Shown: one piece after another, positions 26,084-34,712 of the stretch
How positions within the stretch are numbered: position 1 is the stretch's first letter
Layout of the letters: each line of letters opens with the position of its first letter
Source: JANNPJ01 sp965200525
GTDB taxonomy: Bacteria; Actinomycetota; Actinomycetes; Actinomycetales; Kineosporiaceae
DNA: 64,000 nucleotides
Direction: 5' to 3'
NCBI GenBank assembly: GCA_965200525.1
Contig: OZ241368.1
Span: 3,968,001-4,032,000, forward strand
The notes under the pieces: generated by a model
Databases searched by the model: none
Told to the model about the DNA's origin: nothing
What the model saw: only the letters and a program-made list of their open reading frames with translations
Made by a program: the position numbers and the translations under genes

Positions 26084-26953
26084 TCACACGATGGACGGGG
26101 TGTTCGTGAGCTGGACCGAAAGATCCCACAGCCGTCGACCGAGTTCCGGGTCCTGTGCGGTCCTCGACGGGGTGGCCAGTTCCGGGTAGCCGCGCAGGTG
26201 GCGGAACCCGTTCGGCCCGACGTACGAGCCGCCGGGCAGGTCCGCGGTGGCGGCGAAGAGAATGGGGAGCGCCCCTTTGGCCGCGTCCTGGCCGACCCGC
26301 CTGATCATGAAGGCCTCCAGGCTGCGGCTGTGACTGAGCAGGCTGGTGCTGGACAGGCCCGGATGGGCGGCCAGGGACCGAACCGTGCTGCCGGCGGTGG
26401 CCAGGCGCCGCTGCAATTCCAGGGCGAAGACCAGGTCGGCCAGTTTGGAGTCGTTGTAGGCCCGGGCCGCCTGGTAAGGGCGATGGTCGGAATTGAGGTC
26501 GGCCAGGTCGATCTGACCCTTCTCGTGCAGGAACGACGACACCGTGACCACCCGGTCCCTGAGGTGCGGCAGCAGCAGGTTGGTCAGCGCGAACGGCCCG
26601 AGGTAGTTCGTGCCCAGATGTGGTTCGAACCCGTCGGCGGTGCGCGCGGGCGGTGCGTCCATGATCCCGGCATTGTTGATCAAGAGGTCGAGGTCGCCGG
26701 ACCAGTCCGCGGCGAAGGCCCGGACCGAGCCCAGATCGCTGACATCCAGCGTGCGCACCTCGACCAGGCCGGGCATGCGAGCCGCTGCCGCCTCGCCCTT
26801 GGCCTGGTTGCGCACGGCCAGCACCACGCGGGCTCCGGCCCGGGCCAGTTCGCTGGCGGTGACCTCGCCCAGCCCGCTGGAGGCTCCGGTGACGACGGCG
26901 GTTCGTCCGGACAGATCGGGCAGATCGGAGGCGTTCCAGCGAGCGGACGACAT
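26084..26953 (-). CDS. Short-chain dehydrogenase/reductase
   Basis: A 289-residue NAD(P)-dependent SDR of the protochlorophyllide reductase/WW-oxidoreductase-like type. Nucleotide motif TGASSGLG (about 22-29), structural NNAG, catalytic Ser in VVTVSSFLHEKG, and the YNDSK active site. LDVSDLGSVRAFA and HPGLSSTSL are also typical. It is divergent from an HxlR regulator with shared operator-like dyads between them, so it is probably the regulator's target. Confidence 0.93.
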   Translation of the reverse strand: MSSARWNASDLPDLSGRTAVVTGASSGLGEVTASELARAGARVVLAVRNQAKGEAAAARMPGLVEVRTLDVSDLGSVRAFAADWSGDLDLLINNAGIMDAPPARTADGFEPHLGTNYLGPFALTNLLLPHLRDRVVTVSSFLHEKGQIDLADLNSDHRPYQAARAYNDSKLADLVFALELQRRLATAGSTVRSLAAHPGLSSTSLLSHSRSLEAFMIRRVGQDAAKGALPILFAATADLPGGSYVGPNGFRHLRGYPELATPSRTAQDPELGRRLWDLSVQLTNTPSIV

Positions 26954-27005
26954 GTCGAGCTCCTTGTCCTGACAGACCTCTGCCGGGTTCAGGCGGGCGA
27001 GGTAA

Positions 27006-27131
27006 GTAGCTATGTGCTACTCACTAGCTGGACCCTAGTCTTGGCGAGTTGCAATCCGCAACCTACTGGTCGGAGGAAGTTCGACCGCCTGTGCCGGCCA
27101 GGATTGCCGGAGGTGCGTTGCGAGATGCAAC
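27006..27131. promoter_or_regulatory. Three GTwGC-N5-GCwAC dyads in the SDR/HxlR divergent region
   Basis: Three short dyads share the layout 5-N5-5: GTAGC/GCTAC (27006-27020), GTTGC/GCAAC (27048-27062) and GTTGC/GCAAC (27117-27131). The first two start 42 bp apart (about four helical turns). The third abuts TACACT (27136-27141), a good -10 seven nt before the HxlR ATG. Such sites would allow autoregulation and control of the SDR. Confidence 0.6.
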
Positions 27132-27147
27132 TGACTACACTGAGGGA

Positions 27148-27618
27148 ATGAGCGCGAAGAAGACACCGGCGCCGCCGGATCCGTCCGCTCCGGCGGCGCC
27201 CGCCCCTGCCGGCCCGCGCCTGTGCACGATCGCGGACTCCCTGCAGATCGTGGGCGACCGCTGGTCGCTGCTGGCGATTCGCGAAATGGTCTACGAGGTG
27301 AACCGCTTCGATCAGATCACCGCTCAGACCGGGATGGCCCGCAACATTCTGACCGACCGACTGCGGGCCCTGCAGGCCTCCGGAATCGTCGAGCGGCGCC
27401 AGTACAGCGAGCGCCCGCCCCGGTTCGAGTACCACCTCACCGAGGCCGGCCTGGAACTGGCGCCGGTCCTCCTGGCCCTGTCGCAGTGGGGCGACAAGTG
27501 GACCCGCGATGAGCCGACCGTATCGTTCCAGCACTCCTGCGGCCGGCCGCTGCTGGTGGACCAGCTCTGCCATGAGTGCCACGAACCGGTCGTGGTGGGC
27601 AGCGTGCGCATCCGCTGA
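27148..27618 (+). CDS. HxlR-family transcriptional regulator
   Basis: A 156-residue winged-helix regulator. After a Pro/Ala-rich start, CTIADSLQIVGDRWSLLAIREMVYEVNRFDQI is the HxlR signature, with RNILTDRLRALQASGIVERRQY and YHLTEAGLELAPVLLAL. The conserved Cys at the head of the domain is present. The C-terminus has a C-x(14)-C-x2-C cluster (HSCGRPLL, LCHECHE), a possible metal site. The ATG at 27148 is followed by the family N-terminus; TACACT 7 nt upstream suggests a leaderless mRNA. Confidence 0.92.
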   Translation: MSAKKTPAPPDPSAPAAPAPAGPRLCTIADSLQIVGDRWSLLAIREMVYEVNRFDQITAQTGMARNILTDRLRALQASGIVERRQYSERPPRFEYHLTEAGLELAPVLLALSQWGDKWTRDEPTVSFQHSCGRPLLVDQLCHECHEPVVVGSVRIR

Positions 27619-27627
27619 CGGCTCGGT

Positions 27628-28362
27628 TCAGCCGCGTGAGGTGGTGCCGCGCCAGAACTGACGCCGACCCTGCTCGTGGACCACGACGCCGATCCGGGAG
27701 AGCTCCTCGCGCAGGGCGGCGGCATCGCTGGTGTCGCCGGACTCCAGGGCCTTCTGGCGCGCCCGCAACAGCGCGTCGGCGCCGGTCGGCAGGCCGGGCA
27801 GGCCCTCGACCCAGCGAGCGAACTGCCCGGCCCAGGGGTCACCGTCGGGGTGCCACCGGTAGCCGTGGGCCAGCAGGGTCCGGCGCAACCGGTCGGCCGG
27901 CAGGCCTGAGGACTCGCGGGCCACCTCGCGGGTGTCCGGGCCCAGCAGCACGAGGTACTTGCCCTCGGTGAAGGCGCCGGCGATCTCGGTCGCGGGAACC
28001 GCACGGGCCTGCCCACCCCGGCGGAGCACGACCTCGCGGGCCGACACCAGCACGACCAGCCGCTCGCTCCAGCCGATGACCGCCAGGGTGAACCCGGCGA
28101 GGGCTCCGACCAGCAGGGCGACGACCGTCGTCCCGGGCTCGGGGGCGTCGCGGATCAGCCTCACCACCGCGCCCATCGGCAGCACCGGCCAGCGCGAGAT
28201 CCGGTCGGCCCCGAAGGTGACCAGCCAGCCGGCGCCCGCGCCCAGCAGTGGGAACCCGAGGAACACCAGCACCCACTCCCCGGCGGGCTCGGCCACGACC
28301 GTGCGCTCGCCCCCGCCCGGGCCGGCTGGACTCATCGCGAAGCCTTCGGAGGACGACCTCAT
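27628..28362 (-). CDS. YqeB-like membrane protein
   Basis: A protein of about 244 residues with two N-terminal spans (about 28-50 and 75-97), a PH-like beta domain (about 100-150), and a conserved C-terminal stretch with YRWHPDGDPWAGQFARWVEGLP, ALLRARQKALESGD and GVVVHEQGRRQFWR. This pattern fits the actinobacterial YqeB family. The start at 28362 overlaps the permease stop (ATGA); an ATG at 28335 is also possible. It is the last gene of a three-gene ABC unit. Confidence 0.75.
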   Translation of the reverse strand: MRSSSEGFAMSPAGPGGGERTVVAEPAGEWVLVFLGFPLLGAGAGWLVTFGADRISRWPVLPMGAVVRLIRDAPEPGTTVVALLVGALAGFTLAVIGWSERLVVLVSAREVVLRRGGQARAVPATEIAGAFTEGKYLVLLGPDTREVARESSGLPADRLRRTLLAHGYRWHPDGDPWAGQFARWVEGLPGLPTGADALLRARQKALESGDTSDAAALREELSRIGVVVHEQGRRQFWRGTTSRG

Positions 28363-29144
28363 TTCAGCTCGCTGCGCATCAGCCGAACGGCGCCCAGGGC
28401 CAGTGGCAGCAGCACCCACACCGCCGAGGACGTCGCCAGTTGCCCCCACTGCCGGCCCGACAGGTGCTCGCCGATGAGCGGCGAGGTGGCCTGGTTCAGG
28501 TCCAGCCAGGCCAGCGTGCCAGCGATCGAGCTCACCAGATCGCGGATCGCCGACAGGGCGATCGGCAGCACGAAGTACAGGACGATCGCCACCGGCGAGC
28601 TGAGGAACACCATGCCGAAGGCGACGCCCATCGTCACCGACAGGGTGACCAGCAGCAGGGCCTGCGCGACGTCGCCGGCGGGCAGGCTCCAGCCGCTGCT
28701 GCCGCGATCGAGCGCGAGGTCGACGACGTTGCCGGCCAGGCTCAGCAGCAGGCAGGTGAGCAGCGCGAACAGCGACCAGGCCAGGCCGGCCAGCACCTTG
28801 GCCAGGACGATCCGCTCGCGCCAGGGCACGAGTGTGAACGTCGTCAGCGCCGTCTTCTGTGACCACTCGCTGGTCACCAGCAGGATGCCCAGCACCGGCA
28901 GGAACACGGCGGTCGGCAGCAGCGTGAACGAGAACAGGTTCACCAGGGTGCGGTCGTCCCGGGTGCCGACGACGACCCCCACGGTCACCGCGGCCAGGGA
29001 CAGCAGTACGATAACGCCGGCCAGCCACTTGCCCGAACGGGTGTCGACGGTCTTGCGAACCTCGACGAGGCTCAGGCGGGCCAGGCTCGGGCGCACCGGT
29101 AGGTGGGCGCCCTCCAATGCCGGCGCGTAGCTGACGGCGCTCAT
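28359..29144 (-). CDS. ABC-2 type transporter permease
   Basis: A 261-residue membrane protein with about six spans. The N-terminus LARLSLVEVRKTVDTRSGKW, and VTSEWSQKTALTTFTLVPWRERIVLAKVLAGL after the second span, are the usual ABC-2 permease elements. It overlaps the ATPase stop by 4 nt and the YqeB-like start by 4 nt. It pairs with the ATPase at 29141-30097, presumably as an exporter. Confidence 0.9.
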   Translation of the reverse strand: MSAVSYAPALEGAHLPVRPSLARLSLVEVRKTVDTRSGKWLAGVIVLLSLAAVTVGVVVGTRDDRTLVNLFSFTLLPTAVFLPVLGILLVTSEWSQKTALTTFTLVPWRERIVLAKVLAGLAWSLFALLTCLLLSLAGNVVDLALDRGSSGWSLPAGDVAQALLLVTLSVTMGVAFGMVFLSSPVAIVLYFVLPIALSAIRDLVSSIAGTLAWLDLNQATSPLIGEHLSGRQWGQLATSSAVWVLLPLALGAVRLMRSELK

Positions 29145-30097
29145 CGCCGCACCGCCGTTAGCTCGCCGGCGGACCCCACCGGAGCCGGAGCCGGCCCACC
29201 CGGCCCACCCGGGCCGGCCGCGACCTTGCCGGTCAGCGTCAGGAACAGGTTCTCCAGCCCGTCGTCGTCGGCCCGGCCCAGTTCGAGCAGGACGACGCCG
29301 GCCTCGGCCGCCGCGCGACCGACCGCCTCGGCCGGCGCCGGCACCACGAACGAGCCGTCCCGTTGCGTCGCCACCGCCAGCCCGGCCCGCTGCAGGGCCG
29401 AGGCCAGCAGGCCCGGATCGAGCCCGCGCACTCGTACGCCCGATCCGGACAGCAGATCGGCCTTCGACCCGTCGGCGGCGATCCGGCCGCCCCCGATCAT
29501 CACGAAGTGGTCGGCCACCGCCTCGACCTCGCGCAACAGGTGCGACGACAGCAGCACGGTGCCGCCGCGGTCGGCGAAGTCGCGCAGCAGGCCCCGCATG
29601 AAGAAGATGCCCTCCGGGTCGAGGCCGTTGGCCGGCTCGTCCAGGATCAGCACGCTCGGGTCGCCCAGCAGGGCGTTGGCCAGGCCGAGGCGCTGGCGCA
29701 TGCCCAGGGAGTAGTTGCCCACCCGGCGGCGCGCGGCCACCGGATCGAGGTCGACCAGCTCGAGCATCTGACCGACCCGGGCCCGCGGGACGCCGAGCAC
29801 CTCGGCCGAGAGCAGCAGCACCTCGGCCCCGGTGCGCCCGGCGTGCTGGGCCGAGGCGTCGAGCAGGACGCCGACCTGCCGGCCCGGGTTGGGCAGCCGG
29901 CGGTAGCTGAGGCCGTTGACGCTGCTCGTGCCCGAGGTCGCCGGAGTCAGCCCGGTCAGCACGCGCAGGGTCGTCGACTTGCCGGCCCCGTTGGGGCCGA
30001 GAAAGCCGGTCACCGTTCCCGGTTCGCAGCAGAACGACACGTCGTCGACGGCGGTGTGCCCGCCGTAGCGCTTGGTCACGTGCTCCACGGAGATCAT
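29141..30097 (-). CDS. ABC transporter ATP-binding protein
   Basis: A 318-residue ATPase: Walker A GPNGAGKSTT, Q-loop VGVLLDASAQH, signature NYSLGMRQRLGLANALLG, Walker B VLILDEPANGLDP, and H-loop LLSSHLLREV. The SLGMRQR signature and HAGRTGAEVL place it in the BcrA/DrrA-like multidrug and peptide resistance group. The 46-bp dyad upstream and the divergent two-component genes suggest phosphorelay control. Confidence 0.93.
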   Translation of the reverse strand: MISVEHVTKRYGGHTAVDDVSFCCEPGTVTGFLGPNGAGKSTTLRVLTGLTPATSGTSSVNGLSYRRLPNPGRQVGVLLDASAQHAGRTGAEVLLLSAEVLGVPRARVGQMLELVDLDPVAARRRVGNYSLGMRQRLGLANALLGDPSVLILDEPANGLDPEGIFFMRGLLRDFADRGGTVLLSSHLLREVEAVADHFVMIGGGRIAADGSKADLLSGSGVRVRGLDPGLLASALQRAGLAVATQRDGSFVVPAPAEAVGRAAAEAGVVLLELGRADDDGLENLFLTLTGKVAAGPGGPGGPAPAPVGSAGELTAVRR

Positions 30098-30155
30098 GCG
30101 GACCACCTTCGTGCGGGCCGGCGCCGGGCGGCAGTCGTCGCCGGGCCACCGGTGC

Positions 30156-30201
30156 GCGACCGAAGTCGTCGATCGGAGCCGATCTTCGAGACTTTGGTCG
30201 C
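30156..30201. promoter_or_regulatory. 46-bp nested dyad between ABC exporter and two-component genes
   Basis: The outer arms GCGACCGAAGTC (30156-30167) and GACTTTGGTCGC (30190-30201) match at 11 of 12 positions. Inside, GATCGG (30171-30176) and CCGATC (30179-30184) pair perfectly. It lies 58 bp before the ATPase start and 36 bp before the kinase start. A NarL-type regulator dimer pair or a cruciform-binding protein would fit; no other strong site is seen in this gap. Confidence 0.55.
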
Positions 30202-30237
30202 TGGTCCTGGCCGCCCGAGCCCACCTACGCTGCTGGA

Positions 30238-31551
30238 ATGCCCTCCAGGTCCGCGCGCGCGACCGGGCTCGAGATCCGTCCCGAGTTCCCCGGCCTGCTG
30301 CCGGCCGCCCTGACGGCGGGCACCGTCGACGGTCCACCGGCTCGTCGTAGCCCCCGCGACTGGATGGTCGACGTCACCGCGTTCGCCCTCGCGACCGCCG
30401 GCGGGCTGTTGCTGTTCTTCCTGCAGGCCGGGGTCGAGACCGCCGCGGACGGGCTGCTCCTGGCCGACCTGGCGGCCGGCGTCCTGCTCTCGATCGCCCT
30501 CTGGTGGCGGCGGCGGTGGCCGGTTCAGCTGGCGGTGCTGGCCGCCCTGCTCAGCACGTTCTCGGCGGCCGGCGCGATAGCGGCCGGCATCCTGCTGTTC
30601 ACGGTCGCCGTGCACCGCCGGGTGGCGGTGGTCTGGGCGGTGGCGGCCCTGCACCTGCTCGCCGGCATCACCTTCGTGTGGTTGCGGCCCGACCCCAGCC
30701 TGCCGGTCTGGGCCCAGATGGTGATCAACCTGCCGATCCTGGCCGCCGTCGTCGCCTGGGGGATGTTCGCCCGGGCCCGTCGCCAGCTGGTCGAGTCGCT
30801 GCGCGAGCGCGCCGCCCGGGCCGAGTCCGAGCAGCAGTTGCGCATCGCGCGGGCCCGGTACCTGGAGCGGGTCCGCATCGCCCGGGAGATGCACGACGTC
30901 CTGGCTCACCGGATCTCCCTGCTGAGCCTGCACGCCGGAGCCCTGGAGTTCCGGGTCGACGCGCAGCCGCGGGAGGTGGCCCGCTCGGCCGCCGTAATCC
31001 GGGCCAGCGCGCACCAGGCCCTGCAGGACCTGCGTGAGGTGCTCGGGGTGCTGCGGGCCGAGGGCGAGACCGAACCCAGCCGGCAGCCGCAGCCGTCGCT
31101 GGCCGACGTCGCCCGCCTGGTCGAGGAGTCGCGCGAGGCCGGGATGCGGGTCTCGCTGGACTGTTCTCTCCCCGACCTGGCCGCGGTGCCGGTGACCATC
31201 GGGCGCACCGGGTACCGCGTCGTCCAGGAGGGGCTGACGAACGTGCGCAAGCACGCCCCGGACGTCGACACCCGCGTGATCCTCTCCGGTGGCCTCGGCC
31301 CGGGGCTGTCGGTGGAGGTGCGCAGCCGCCGGCCGATCGCCGGCTCGCGCGCGACCCCGATCCCGGGGGCCGGGCAGGGGCTCACCGGCCTGAGCGAGCG
31401 CGCCGCCATCGCCGGCGGGCGTCTCGAGCACGGCCGCACCCCGGCCGGCGACTTCCGGCTCGCGGCCTGGCTGCCCTGGCCGGCCGAGGAACTTCACGGA
31501 GTTCGAACGAGACCGGCGGCCCCGGACCCGAACGCGGAGGGGGCGGCGTGA
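30238..31551 (+). CDS. NarL-type sensor histidine kinase
   Basis: A 437-residue kinase with around five N-terminal spans (about residues 46-65, 72-90, 96-112, 118-145, 155-178). A HisKA_3 dimerisation domain follows with REMHDVLAHRISLLSLHAGALEF (H219 phospho-acceptor). The HATPase has N-box GYRVVQEGLTNVRKHAP and G-box GAGQGLTGLSERAAIAGG. The usual D-box is replaced by RSRRPIAG, as in many actinobacterial members. It overlaps the regulator gene by 4 nt. Confidence 0.93.
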   Translation: MPSRSARATGLEIRPEFPGLLPAALTAGTVDGPPARRSPRDWMVDVTAFALATAGGLLLFFLQAGVETAADGLLLADLAAGVLLSIALWWRRRWPVQLAVLAALLSTFSAAGAIAAGILLFTVAVHRRVAVVWAVAALHLLAGITFVWLRPDPSLPVWAQMVINLPILAAVVAWGMFARARRQLVESLRERAARAESEQQLRIARARYLERVRIAREMHDVLAHRISLLSLHAGALEFRVDAQPREVARSAAVIRASAHQALQDLREVLGVLRAEGETEPSRQPQPSLADVARLVEESREAGMRVSLDCSLPDLAAVPVTIGRTGYRVVQEGLTNVRKHAPDVDTRVILSGGLGPGLSVEVRSRRPIAGSRATPIPGAGQGLTGLSERAAIAGGRLEHGRTPAGDFRLAAWLPWPAEELHGVRTRPAAPDPNAEGAA

Positions 31552-32222
31552 GCGCCGGGCCGGATGCGGCGCCGATCCGGGTCCTGATCGTGGACGACGA
31601 CCCGCTGGTGCGGATGGGCCTGGTGATGATCCTCTCCGGCGGGCCCGGCCTCACGGTCGTCGGCGAGGCCGCCGACGGCAGCGAGGTCGAGGCCGCGGTC
31701 GACCGGCTCCGGCCGGACGTCGTCCTGATGGACATCCGGATGCCCGGCCTGGACGGGATCACCGCCACCCGGCGCCTGCGCCGCCGCCCGCAGTCACCCC
31801 AGATCATCGTGCTGACCACGTTCGACGCCGACGAGAACGTGCTGCGGGCGGTGCGGGCCGGAGCCGGTGGGTTCCTTCTCAAGGACACCCCTCCGGCCGA
31901 GATCGTCCGGGCGGTCCGGCTCGTGGCCGCCGGCGAGGCCATGCTCTCGCCCGCGGTGACCAGGCAGTTGCTCACCCACGTCGCCGACCCGGCTCTCAGT
32001 GACCGCCGGGAGCGGGCCCGGCTGCTGCTGGAACCGCTGAGCGAGCGCGAACGGGAGGTGGTGCTGGCGATCGGCCAGGGCCGCTCCAACGCCGACATCA
32101 GCAGCGAGCTGTTCATGAGCGTGGCCACGGTGAAGGCGCACGTGTCGCGGCTGCTGCGCAAGCTGGAGCTGACCAACCGGGTCCAGGTGGCGCTCCTGGC
32201 CCACGACGCGGGCTGGGTCTAG
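31548..32222 (+). CDS. NarL/FixJ-type response regulator
   Basis: A 224-residue regulator: receiver domain with D62 in VLMDIRMPGLDG and K112 in GFLLKDTPPAE; LuxR-type helix-turn-helix at about 160-224 (LSEREREVVLAIGQGRSNADI, SVATVKAHVSRLLRKL). It partners the kinase upstream and probably acts at the dyad at 30156-30201. Confidence 0.95.
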   Translation: MSAGPDAAPIRVLIVDDDPLVRMGLVMILSGGPGLTVVGEAADGSEVEAAVDRLRPDVVLMDIRMPGLDGITATRRLRRRPQSPQIIVLTTFDADENVLRAVRAGAGGFLLKDTPPAEIVRAVRLVAAGEAMLSPAVTRQLLTHVADPALSDRRERARLLLEPLSEREREVVLAIGQGRSNADISSELFMSVATVKAHVSRLLRKLELTNRVQVALLAHDAGWV

Positions 32223-32252
32223 CGGCGGACAACAGCGTGGCTTCGGACTCTC

Positions 32253-32292
32253 TTGGCAACTCTGAGTTATATAGTATTACTCCGTGTTGCCA
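32253..32292. promoter_or_regulatory. 39-bp imperfect palindrome with promoter-like hexamers
   Basis: TGGCAAC (32254-32260) pairs with GTTGCCA (32286-32292), and the inner GAGT/ACTC plus ATA/TAT arms continue the symmetry around 32273. The core is A/T-rich, unlike its surroundings. TTGGCA (32253-32258) and TATTAC (32275-32280) form -35/-10-like hexamers 16 bp apart. It may act as terminator of the two-component genes and/or promoter-operator of the next gene. Confidence 0.45.
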
Positions 32293-32356
32293 GCGTTCTT
32301 GGTGTGCGTCATCGTGCCGCGCGGGCGCCCGTCGACAAGCTGCTGCGAGGTTCGTA

Positions 32357-34486
32357 ATGCCGATTTCTGTGACAAGTGTCCGGCTTCGCCAATCCGTCGG
32401 TCTCGCCGGGCTGGTCGGGTTCGCGCTGGCGTTGGGGGCATTGTCCGTCGCCGACCCGGCGCGCGGCGCGGCATCAACGGGATCGACGCTGGCCCTGGCC
32501 GCGGGTACCGGTAGCTACAGTGCCATCGTTCCCGGCCCGGCGATCAGTTCGCCGGTGTACTACCCGGCCTACCTCAGCTCTGACGCCTCGAACAACGTCT
32601 ATGTGGGCTTCAACAGCGGTAGCTCGGACCAGTACTCGGTCGCCAAGATCACGAGTTCGGGGACAATCAGCTACCTGCTCAACGCCTCGCGAGCTTACGG
32701 AACAATAGTCCCCGGCCCGGCCGTGAGCTCCCCGTTCAAGAGCGTCTACGGCTTGGCGGCCGCCCCCAACGGCGACGTGTTCGTCAGCGACGGTGGCAAC
32801 TATGTGGTGGCCAAGATCGACACGTCGGGCGTGCTCAGCGTAATTGCCGGGACCGGTACGCGCTCCACGGTTGGTGCATCCATTGCCGGTGGCCCGGCCA
32901 CGAGTGTCAACATCACACCGAACCAGGTCGCTGCCGGCCCCGACGGCTCCGTCTATGTCACCGATGACCGGGCCTACCAGATTTCCAAGATCGACCCCTC
33001 GGGCACGCTGTCTACCCTGGCCGGCACGGGCGCTTCCGGCACCCCGACCCCCGGCACGGTCGGATCCCCGGTCGCCGCCACCACTTCTCCGTTCTCAGGG
33101 GGCTGGGGAGGCCTGGCCGTCGACAGCCAGAACCGCGTGTTCGTCTCCGACTCCAGCGCGAGCTGCGTGCTGATGATTGCCGCCGGCAACCTCACCACGA
33201 TCGCCGGCACCTGTGGCGCATCCGGGGCAGCCTTAGCAGGGCCCGCGGCGTCCTCGTCACTGACGAACCCCCAGAGCATCGCGGTCGACCGGTACGACAA
33301 CCTCTACATCGTCGACCGCGGCAACCAGTACATCGAGAAGGTCACCTCCCCGGCATCGGGCGCCGGCACGCTGTCCATCATTGCCGGCACCGGCGCCGGC
33401 GGCAGCCTGGTTCCCGGCCCCGCGACCTCCAGTCCGGCCGGAAGCATCAAGTCCGTCACCGTCGACCGGACCCTGAACGTGTTCCTCGGCCAGAGCGGCG
33501 GGCCCTACATGGCCAAAATCAACGGCTCGCCGTCGGTTCCGGACGCACCGACCGGTCTCGGCGCCACGCCCGGAAATGCCTCCCTGGCCCTGTCGTTCAC
33601 GGCGCCAGTCGACGACGGGGGCGCCACCGTTACGGCCTACGAGTACAGCACCGACGCCGGCGGCAGCTGGAACCCGCTGAGCACGAGCGGGACCGGGCCG
33701 ATCACCGCGACCGTCTCCGGCCTTACCAACTCCACGGCTTACACCGTGGCGGTGCGGGCCCGAAACTCCGTCGGCGCCGGCACTGCATCAACGACGGCCA
33801 CCGCCACTCCCACCGCTCCGCCGGCCCCTCCCGCGCCTCCCGCCCCTCCCGCGCCGACCGCGACCGCCACCCCCACGCCGACCCCCATCGCCACGCCGAC
33901 TTCGACGCCAACCCCCACTGTCACTGCCGTTCCCACCCCCACGCCCACTCCGACGACGCCGGTGACCCCACCACCGCCGACCAAGACCCCGGCGCCGCTG
34001 CCGAAGATCGACCGCTCCAAGCTGGCGAAGATCCCGGCCGATCCGACCTCGGTCAAGGGCAAGGAACGCAAGACCAAGGCCTACAACTCCTCGTACACCG
34101 GTGTCGATGCCTACCCGATCCCGGCGCTGGGAAAACGTGACCTAGAGAAGGGCCAGGCGACGACGCTTTCCGGAGACGGGCTGTTCGACTTCGACAGCGC
34201 CCGGCTCACCAAGAAGGGCCGCGCCCAGGTGAAGGCCGTGGTCGCGAACCTCGACGAGGCTGACGCCGTCAGGTGCGAGGGCTACACGGACTACGCCGGC
34301 AGCCACGACCACGAAATCGACCTGTCGACGGCCCGGGCCAAGGCCATCTGCACCGCACTGAAGACGTACGGCGCGAGGGTCACCACCGCGACCAAGGGCT
34401 ACGGGCCGAAGCGACCCGTCGTGGTCGGCGGTACGGCCAAGGGCCGCAGGGAGAACCGGCGGGTCGTCATCCTTGTCACCCGATGA
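32357..34486 (+). CDS. Secreted beta-propeller / Fn3 / OmpA-like protein
   Basis: A 709-residue exported protein. Signal peptide at 1-38. NHL-type beta-propeller repeats at about 40-385, with recurring VPGPAxSSP, NxVYVxD, VAKIxxSG and IAGTGxxG elements. An Fn3 domain at about 392-478. A Pro/Thr/Ala linker at about 480-550. A C-terminal OmpA-like domain at about 600-709 (GLFDFDSARLTKKGRAQV, CEGYTDYAGS, LSTARAKAICTAL, GRRENRRVVI), which in other bacteria holds peptidoglycan. This layout would place a sensing or adhesive propeller on the cell wall. The ATG at 32357 is chosen as the start of a normal signal peptide. Confidence 0.85.
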   Translation: MPISVTSVRLRQSVGLAGLVGFALALGALSVADPARGAASTGSTLALAAGTGSYSAIVPGPAISSPVYYPAYLSSDASNNVYVGFNSGSSDQYSVAKITSSGTISYLLNASRAYGTIVPGPAVSSPFKSVYGLAAAPNGDVFVSDGGNYVVAKIDTSGVLSVIAGTGTRSTVGASIAGGPATSVNITPNQVAAGPDGSVYVTDDRAYQISKIDPSGTLSTLAGTGASGTPTPGTVGSPVAATTSPFSGGWGGLAVDSQNRVFVSDSSASCVLMIAAGNLTTIAGTCGASGAALAGPAASSSLTNPQSIAVDRYDNLYIVDRGNQYIEKVTSPASGAGTLSIIAGTGAGGSLVPGPATSSPAGSIKSVTVDRTLNVFLGQSGGPYMAKINGSPSVPDAPTGLGATPGNASLALSFTAPVDDGGATVTAYEYSTDAGGSWNPLSTSGTGPITATVSGLTNSTAYTVAVRARNSVGAGTASTTATATPTAPPAPPAPPAPPAPTATATPTPTPIATPTSTPTPTVTAVPTPTPTPTTPVTPPPPTKTPAPLPKIDRSKLAKIPADPTSVKGKERKTKAYNSSYTGVDAYPIPALGKRDLEKGQATTLSGDGLFDFDSARLTKKGRAQVKAVVANLDEADAVRCEGYTDYAGSHDHEIDLSTARAKAICTALKTYGARVTTATKGYGPKRPVVVGGTAKGRRENRRVVILVTR

Positions 34487-34640
34487 ACGGGATCGCGGGC
34501 GGTCCGATCGCGGGGGAGCACCGGGCAACCCTTGACCAGGTTGGCGGCCGTGCTCGTCCTGAGCGCTGCGACCGCCGGGCTCGGCAGCCCATCTGCCCGC
34601 AGTTCGGTCGCGGGCCTGCCTGGCTGAAAGGTGGCAAAAG

Positions 34641-34712
34641 TCAGTGCGGCCAGGCGAGCCGGTACAGCCGGCGGATGCGGTCGTGCTCGTGGGGCCAGGT
34701 CCGCCAGACTTC
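34641..34712 (-). pseudogene. Disconnected in-frame tail of the DUF5946-like gene
   Basis: Reading on past the TAG at 34713-34715, the reverse strand encodes 23 residues containing EVWRTWPHEHDR and ending LAWPH, with a TGA at 34641-34643. Trp/His-rich composition fits the C-terminus of the family. It would be made only by read-through. The remaining gap 34487-34640 shows nothing clear. Confidence 0.45.

Noticed and set aside
34487..34640. Possible terminator or gene after the OmpA-like gene
   Set aside because: No convincing stem and no ORF with host-like codons was found.
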